A DNA stretch of 38,281 nucleotides from CAYVQF01 sp964454015 (GTDB taxonomy: Bacteria; Myxococcota_A; Bradymonadia; UBA4248): the NCBI GenBank assembly GCA_964454015.1, contig CAYVQF010000055.1, forward strand, positions 1 to 38,281, given 5' to 3'. Position 1 is the first letter of the stretch. Every line of letters begins with the position of its first letter. Under the pieces are notes generated by a model that searched no databases, had not been told where the DNA came from, and saw only the letters and a program-made list of their open reading frames with translations. Positions 33,928-38,281 of the stretch are shown here, piece by piece. Both the position numbers and the translations under genes were made by a program.

Positions 33928-35241
33928 ATGGCAAGGCGTAAAACGATCATCATGGGTGCGGCTGGCCGCGATTTTCACAACTTCAATTGCCTCTATCGCA
34001 ATGATCCCGACAGTGAGGTCGTCGCTTTCACCGCCACCCAAATCCCTGACATCGACGGGAGAGTCTATGCGCCTGAGCTAGCTGGACCCCTCTATCCCGA
34101 AGGCATCGCCATCTTCCCCGAAGAGGACCTCGCCGCTCTCATCGCGCGCCACCAAGTCCAAGACGTGGTCTTCTCCTACTCCGACGTCCACCACAACTAC
34201 GTCATGGACCGCGCCGCCAAGGTCAACGCCTGGGGCGCCCACTTCGTCTTGGCCGATGCCCACCGCACCATGCTCCAGTCGACCAAACCCGTGGTCGCCG
34301 TCACGGCCATCCGCACCGGCGTTGGCAAGTCACAGACCTCGCGCTACATCTCGCGCATGCTTCAGAAAATGGGCAAGCGGGTCGTCGCCGTCCGCCACCC
34401 CATGCCTTACGGGGATCTTCGCGCCCAGGTCTGCCAACGTTTCGCCACCTACGAGGACCTCGACAGCCACAACTGCACCATCGAGGAAAGGGAGGAGTAC
34501 GAGCCCCACATCGATGACGGCAACATCGTTTACGCTGGGGTCGACTACGAGATGATCCTCCGCGAGGCTGAAAAAGAAGCCGACGTCATCCTCTGGGATG
34601 GCGGCAACAACGACACGCCTTTCTACAAACCCAACCTCCACATCACCCTCCTCGATCCCCACCGCCCAGGACACGAGTCGGCCTACTACCCCGGCCTGAC
34701 CAACCTCCTCATGGCCGACCTCCTCATCATCAACAAAATTCGCTCGGCAGACCCCCACAACGTCGATCGTGTGGTCGAGGCCTGTAAGCTCCACAACCCC
34801 AAGGCGCGCATCGTCAAATGCGACTCCAAAATCTCCGTCGACAAGCCTGAGCTCATCCGCGGCAAACGCGCCCTCGTCGTCGAGGACGGACCCACCACCA
34901 CCCACGGGGGCATGACCTATGGGGCGGGGTGGATCGCTGCCAAGGACGCTGCGGCGGCGGAAATCGTCGACGCTCGCCCCTTCGCCGTAGGCTCCATCAT
35001 CGAGACCTATAAGAAATTCCCCAACGCATCTGGGATCTTGCCCGCCATGGGCTACTCCGAGCAGCAGATCCAGGAGCTCGAGGCCACCATCAACGCCACC
35101 CCCTGTGACGTCGTCGTCGAAGGCACCCCCATCAAGCTCTCCCGAGTCCTCAAGGTCAACAAGCCCCTCGCTGAAGTCAGCTACGAACTCGAGGAACTCG
35201 AGCCGGGCTTCATTGAAGAAGCCCTCAAAGGGCTCTGCTGA
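33928..35241 (+). CDS. Cyclic 2,3-diphosphoglycerate synthetase-like P-loop protein
   Basis: A 437-residue cytoplasmic protein. An N-terminal Rossmann-like part (TIIMGAAGRDFHNFNCLYR, VVAFTATQIPDIDGR) precedes a P-loop AIRTGVGKSQTSRYIS (Lys134), then RHPMPYGDL, ILWDGGNNDTPFY, LLMADLLIINKIRSAD (NKIR may be the NKxD-like base site) and THGGMTYGAGW. The whole agrees with the family named for archaeal cyclic 2,3-diphosphoglycerate synthetase. Bacterial members are common, but their reaction is not established as far as I know, and many are labelled only as GTPases. ATG 33928 has a near-perfect AAGGAGGT at 33914-33921. It stands alone, 154 bp after the selenium-type set, with a palindrome in the gap; a functional link to that set is not shown. 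Confidence 0.82.
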   Translation: MARRKTIIMGAAGRDFHNFNCLYRNDPDSEVVAFTATQIPDIDGRVYAPELAGPLYPEGIAIFPEEDLAALIARHQVQDVVFSYSDVHHNYVMDRAAKVNAWGAHFVLADAHRTMLQSTKPVVAVTAIRTGVGKSQTSRYISRMLQKMGKRVVAVRHPMPYGDLRAQVCQRFATYEDLDSHNCTIEEREEYEPHIDDGNIVYAGVDYEMILREAEKEADVILWDGGNNDTPFYKPNLHITLLDPHRPGHESAYYPGLTNLLMADLLIINKIRSADPHNVDRVVEACKLHNPKARIVKCDSKISVDKPELIRGKRALVVEDGPTTTHGGMTYGAGWIAAKDAAAAEIVDARPFAVGSIIETYKKFPNASGILPAMGYSEQQIQELEATINATPCDVVVEGTPIKLSRVLKVNKPLAEVSYELEELEPGFIEEALKGLC

Positions 35242-35249
35242 ACGACCTG

Positions 35250-35268
35250 GCCCCCTCACCAAGGGGGC
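35250..35268 (+). terminator. GC-rich hairpin after the cDPG synthetase-like gene
   Basis: GCCCCCT, loop CACCA, AGGGGGC: a perfect 7-bp GC stem nine bases after the stop codon. No T-run follows, so it is at best a weak or factor-assisted terminator, or an mRNA 3' protector. Confidence 0.4.
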
Positions 35269-35474
35269 GCTCGAAAGGCGCCGTCGGGGAGCGCCACTGA
35301 GCCTCCCCCAACCGCGCGCCGCCTCAGCCCAGAGGCCAGGCGTTGAGCCATGTTGCGGCTGCCACTAGGAATTTCTTGGGAAAACTGCTATGGCCTGAAC
35401 CATGAGGGTTGACAGCAAGGGGGTGCCTCCTGCTCAGCCCGATGCTCTCCTCATGCCACAAGGAGTACCAAGCG

Positions 35475-38281
35475 ATGCGGTATGGCTCCCTTGCGATCGC
35501 CTTCTCCCTCTCTCTCGCGCTAACCCTCACGGGCTGTGTCTTCGACACCTCCATGCTCGAAAAAACACCCTGCAGTGGAGATGGCACTTGTCCGCAAGGC
35601 CTGCAATGCGTCCAAGGATTCTGCTATCCCGGGGATCTCTCCCTCCTCGATATTGGTGATGGCCAAGACCTCACGGAGCTCGGTTCGCCCTGCGCCGATG
35701 CCTTCTGCCAAAGCGAACAGCTCTGCTGTGGCGGCACCTGTATGAACGTGCAGCAGGACGATCAGAACTGTGGCACTTGCGGGAACGCTTGCGCCCGCGA
35801 CGAGTCGTGTGTCGATGGAACCTGCACCTGTGGCAACCGATCCTGCGGGCAAAATGAAGCATGCTGCCTGGTGGCCGGCGCACCCAACTGCGTCAGCCTC
35901 CAGAGCGACACCACGAACTGTGGTGCCTGTGGCCAGAGCTGCCGCACCAATGAGCAGTGCATCGGCGGTGTCTGCGCTTGTGAAGGTACACTCGGGACCG
36001 TCCAGATCTGCACCGCTGCCCAGGCCTGCTGCCCCGACTCCGCCGGCTGCCGCCGACTCAACAACGACATCAGGCACTGCGGTGCCTGTGGCGTGGTCTG
36101 TGGCCGCGGCGAGCTCTGCGTGGACGGACAGTGCCGCTGCGGCGGGGCTGAGGCCTGCGGCAGTGGCAAGGTTTGCTGCGGCAATCCCGCCCGTTGTGTC
36201 GACGAAGGCGATCCTATCTGTGACTGCGGCGGAACCCAGTGCGGCGACTTCCAGAGTTGCTGCACCTTCTCCATCGGCCCCGACGGGGAAGATGTCGACG
36301 CTTGCACCTACACCGAGCTCGATAACAACCACTGCGGACGATGTGGCCACACTTGCGCCGAGGCCCAGTACTGTCTCAACGGCGACTGTGTCTGTGCCCC
36401 TGGCTTCGCCGATTGTAACGGCGACCCCAGCGATGGCTGCGAGGTGCGCCTCGACAGCGACGTCGCCCACTGTGGCGCCTGCGACGACCCATGCCCGACG
36501 GGCTTCGTCTGCGATGGCACGGGCCACTGCGCCATCACCTGCCAGCAAGGACTCATCCCCTGCGACGGCAAATGCATCGATCCCAAAGTCGACCCCTTCT
36601 ATTGCGGTGCCGCTGGCGATTGCACCGGTACCAATGGCGGTGAAGCCTGCCCGCCTGGACACGTCTGCGATGGCAACGGCACTTGTGCCCTCTCCTGCCA
36701 AAGCGGCCTGGTCGAGTGCGACGGCAAGTGCGTCGATCCCCTCATCGACCGCGAATACTGTGGTGCCGGATCCTCCTGCACGGGCACGGAACGCGGCCAA
36801 AGCTGCCCGAATGGCTTCGTTTGCAATGGCAACGGGCAATGTACCCTCTCTTGCCAAAACGGCCTCAGCGCCTGCGGTACCCCTGCCGAGTGCGTCAACC
36901 CCCTCACCGACCGACGCTACTGCGGCGCCAGCGGCACCTGCGGCACGGCCTGCCCGGCCGGCCAGATCTGCAACGGGGCTGGGCAGTGTACCCTCTCCTG
37001 CCAGAGCGGTCTCAGCGCTTGCGGTACCCCCGCCGAGTGTGTCAACCCCCTCACCGATCGCCGCTACTGCGGCGCCGCCGGCACCTGTGGCAGCCCCTGC
37101 CCTGCCGGCCAAATCTGTAACGGCAGCGGCCAGTGCACCCTCTCCTGCCAGAGCGGTCTCACCCTCTGCAGCGGCGAGTGCGTGAACCTCCGCACCGACC
37201 GCCGCTATTGCAGCAGCACCGCCGCCTGTGGCACCGGCTGCGCCGCCGGCGAGCTCTGTAACAACGGCGTCTGCGAGATCTCCTGCCAAAACGGCCTCAC
37301 CCTCTGCGGCGGTGAGTGCGTCAACCTCCTCACCGACCGCCGCTATTGCAGCGCCAGTGGCACCTGTGGTAGCCCGTGCCCGGCCGGCCAGATCTGCAAC
37401 GGGGCTGGGCAGTGTACCCTCTCCTGCCAGAGCGGTCTCAGCGCTTGCGGCACCCCCGCCGAGTGCGTCAACCCCCTCACCGACCGCCGCTACTGCGGCG
37501 CTGCCGGTACCTGCGGCAGCCCCTGCCCGGCCGGCCAAATCTGTAACGGCAGCGGCCAGTGTACTGTCTCCTGCCAGACTAGCCTCACCCTCTGCAGCGG
37601 CGAGTGCGTGAACCTCCGCACCGACCGCCGCTACTGCTCCACCACCGCTGCCTGTGGCAGCGGCTGCGGCGCCGGTGAAGTCTGCAACAACGGCGTCTGC
37701 GAGCTCTCCTGCCAGAACGGCCTCACCCTCTGCGGCGGTGAGTGCGTCAACCTTCTCACCGACCGCCGCTTCTGCAGCGCCAGCGGCACCTGTGGCACGG
37801 CCTGTCCTGCCGGCCAGATCTGCAACGGGGCAGGGCAGTGCACCCTCTCCTGCCAGAGCGGTCTCAGCGCTTGCGGCACCCCCGCCGAGTGCGTCAACCC
37901 CCTCACCGACCGCCGCTACTGCGGCGCTGCCGGTACCTGCGGCAGCCCCTGCCCGGCCGGCCAAATCTGTAACGGCAGCGGCCAGTGTACTGTCTCCTGC
38001 CAGACTAGCCTCACCCTCTGCAGCGGCGAGTGCGTGAACCTCCGCACCGACCGCCGCTACTGCTCCACCACCGCTGCCTGTGGCAGCGGCTGCGGCGCCG
38101 GTGAAGTCTGCAACAACGGCGTCTGCGAGGTCTCCTGCCAGAACGGCCTCACCCTCTGCGGCGGTGAGTGCGTCAACCTCCTCACCGACCGCCGCTATTG
38201 CAGCACCAGCGGCACCTGTGGCACGGCCTGCCCGGCCGGCCAGATCTGCAACGGCAGCGGTCAGTGTACGGTCTCCTGCCA
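35475..38281 (+). CDS. Cysteine-rich repeat lipoprotein (3' end beyond window)
   Basis: The frame from ATG 35475 stays open to the window edge (935 codons, no stop). AGGAG at 35461-35465 lies nine bases upstream. The N-terminus is a lipoprotein signal (AIAFSLSLALTLTGC, lipid on Cys21). After a short acidic stretch the chain is very rich in Cys. First come units such as NCGACGQSC, HCGACGVVCGRGELC and HCGRCGHTC, like the Stig1-type repeats known in myxobacteria. From about residue 355 come regular units of about 47 residues: SCQxGLxxCxxECVNxxTDRRYC, then a CPAGQICNGxGQC end. The units follow an A-B-C order of 142 residues. Cysteines are evenly spaced and suggest a disulfide-braced rod anchored in the outer membrane, perhaps for adhesion; the function is inferred. 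Long frames on both strands here are by-products of this repeat. Confidence 0.9.
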   Translation, partial: MRYGSLAIAFSLSLALTLTGCVFDTSMLEKTPCSGDGTCPQGLQCVQGFCYPGDLSLLDIGDGQDLTELGSPCADAFCQSEQLCCGGTCMNVQQDDQNCGTCGNACARDESCVDGTCTCGNRSCGQNEACCLVAGAPNCVSLQSDTTNCGACGQSCRTNEQCIGGVCACEGTLGTVQICTAAQACCPDSAGCRRLNNDIRHCGACGVVCGRGELCVDGQCRCGGAEACGSGKVCCGNPARCVDEGDPICDCGGTQCGDFQSCCTFSIGPDGEDVDACTYTELDNNHCGRCGHTCAEAQYCLNGDCVCAPGFADCNGDPSDGCEVRLDSDVAHCGACDDPCPTGFVCDGTGHCAITCQQGLIPCDGKCIDPKVDPFYCGAAGDCTGTNGGEACPPGHVCDGNGTCALSCQSGLVECDGKCVDPLIDREYCGAGSSCTGTERGQSCPNGFVCNGNGQCTLSCQNGLSACGTPAECVNPLTDRRYCGASGTCGTACPAGQICNGAGQCTLSCQSGLSACGTPAECVNPLTDRRYCGAAGTCGSPCPAGQICNGSGQCTLSCQSGLTLCSGECVNLRTDRRYCSSTAACGTGCAAGELCNNGVCEISCQNGLTLCGGECVNLLTDRRYCSASGTCGSPCPAGQICNGAGQCTLSCQSGLSACGTPAECVNPLTDRRYCGAAGTCGSPCPAGQICNGSGQCTVSCQTSLTLCSGECVNLRTDRRYCSTTAACGSGCGAGEVCNNGVCELSCQNGLTLCGGECVNLLTDRRFCSASGTCGTACPAGQICNGAGQCTLSCQSGLSACGTPAECVNPLTDRRYCGAAGTCGSPCPAGQICNGSGQCTVSCQTSLTLCSGECVNLRTDRRYCSTTAACGSGCGAGEVCNNGVCEVSCQNGLTLCGGECVNLLTDRRYCSTSGTCGTACPAGQICNGSGQCTVSC
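36852..38281 (+). repeat. 426-bp higher-order tandem repeat in the Cys-rich lipoprotein gene
   Basis: The 49-, 46- and 47-codon units (A, B, C) sum to 142 codons. The same stretch of unit C begins at 37291, 37717 and 38143, exactly 426 bp apart. The last two periods (about 37416-37720 and 37842-38146) read as near-identical DNA over roughly 300 bp, unlike the more diverged units before 37000. The array continues past the window. Confidence 0.92.

Noticed and set aside
35409..35440. A consensus TTGACA at 35409 as promoter for the Cys-rich lipoprotein
   Set aside because: No acceptable -10 element lies 16-18 bp downstream, so I did not call it.
35520..37964. An 814-codon minus-strand frame and several plus-strand Ser/Ala/Pro-rich frames over the lipoprotein gene
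   Set aside because: They are translations of the same repeat in other frames. The frame from 35475 has a lipoprotein signal, a ribosome site and regular cysteine spacing.

Overview
The window looks like a piece of a draft chromosome from a member of the Myxococcota (the former delta-proteobacterial myxobacterial group) or a close relative. The main reasons are a Ser/Thr kinase with the catalytic loop HRDISPQN joined to PEGA domains, a peptidase ending in what looks like a MYXO-CTERM sorting tail, very large DUF11 surface proteins, a cysteine-rich repeat lipoprotein, and high GC with strong C/G use at the wobble base. A run of exactly 100 Ns at 67-166 marks a scaffold gap. I see no rRNA, tRNA, CRISPR, insertion sequence or phage gene.

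Layout. (1) 1-2438, minus: a transmembrane PEGA Ser/Thr kinase whose tail runs into the gap and off the window. (2) 2766-3629, plus: methylthioadenosine phosphorylase (mtnP). (3) 3827-21478, plus: an envelope block. It holds a 4,862-residue protein (signal peptide, Cys-rich head, about 17 DUF11 repeats, OmpA-like domain, C-terminal beta-barrel), then a second outer-membrane barrel, a TPR/PEGA protein and a small two-helix membrane protein, with short gaps after the giant gene. (4) 21548-23371, plus: an orphan ParA-type ATPase and a multi-helix membrane protein. (5) 23653-26187: a threonine-catabolic tdh-kbl pair with a good sigma-70-like promoter and two perfect inverted repeats in its leader, followed closely by a DUF2877 (AllH-like) gene to 27072. 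(6) 27177-28367, plus: a lipoprotein, converging on (7) 28360-31490, minus: a two-gene unit of outer-membrane barrel and M14 metallopeptidase whose stop and start codons overlap. (8) 31702-33773, plus: a compact selenium/sulfur-mobilisation set (YedF, class V cysteine desulfurase/selenocysteine lyase-like enzyme, DUF3343 carrier). (9) 33928-35241, plus: a P-loop protein of the cyclic 2,3-diphosphoglycerate synthetase-like family. (10) 35475-38281, plus: a cysteine-rich lipoprotein that runs off the end and is built of near-identical 426-bp higher-order repeats.

How they fit together. The best-defined metabolic units are threonine to glycine plus acetyl-CoA (tdh-kbl), methylthioadenosine salvage (mtnP) and chalcogen handling (yedF, lyase, DUF3343). 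Most of the rest builds the cell envelope or surface. The least described element is the single-chain DUF11/OmpA/barrel giant with its co-directional partner genes. Two real genes, the kinase and the terminal lipoprotein, run off the window edges and were read directly from the bases. All family assignments come from motif recognition without database searches.
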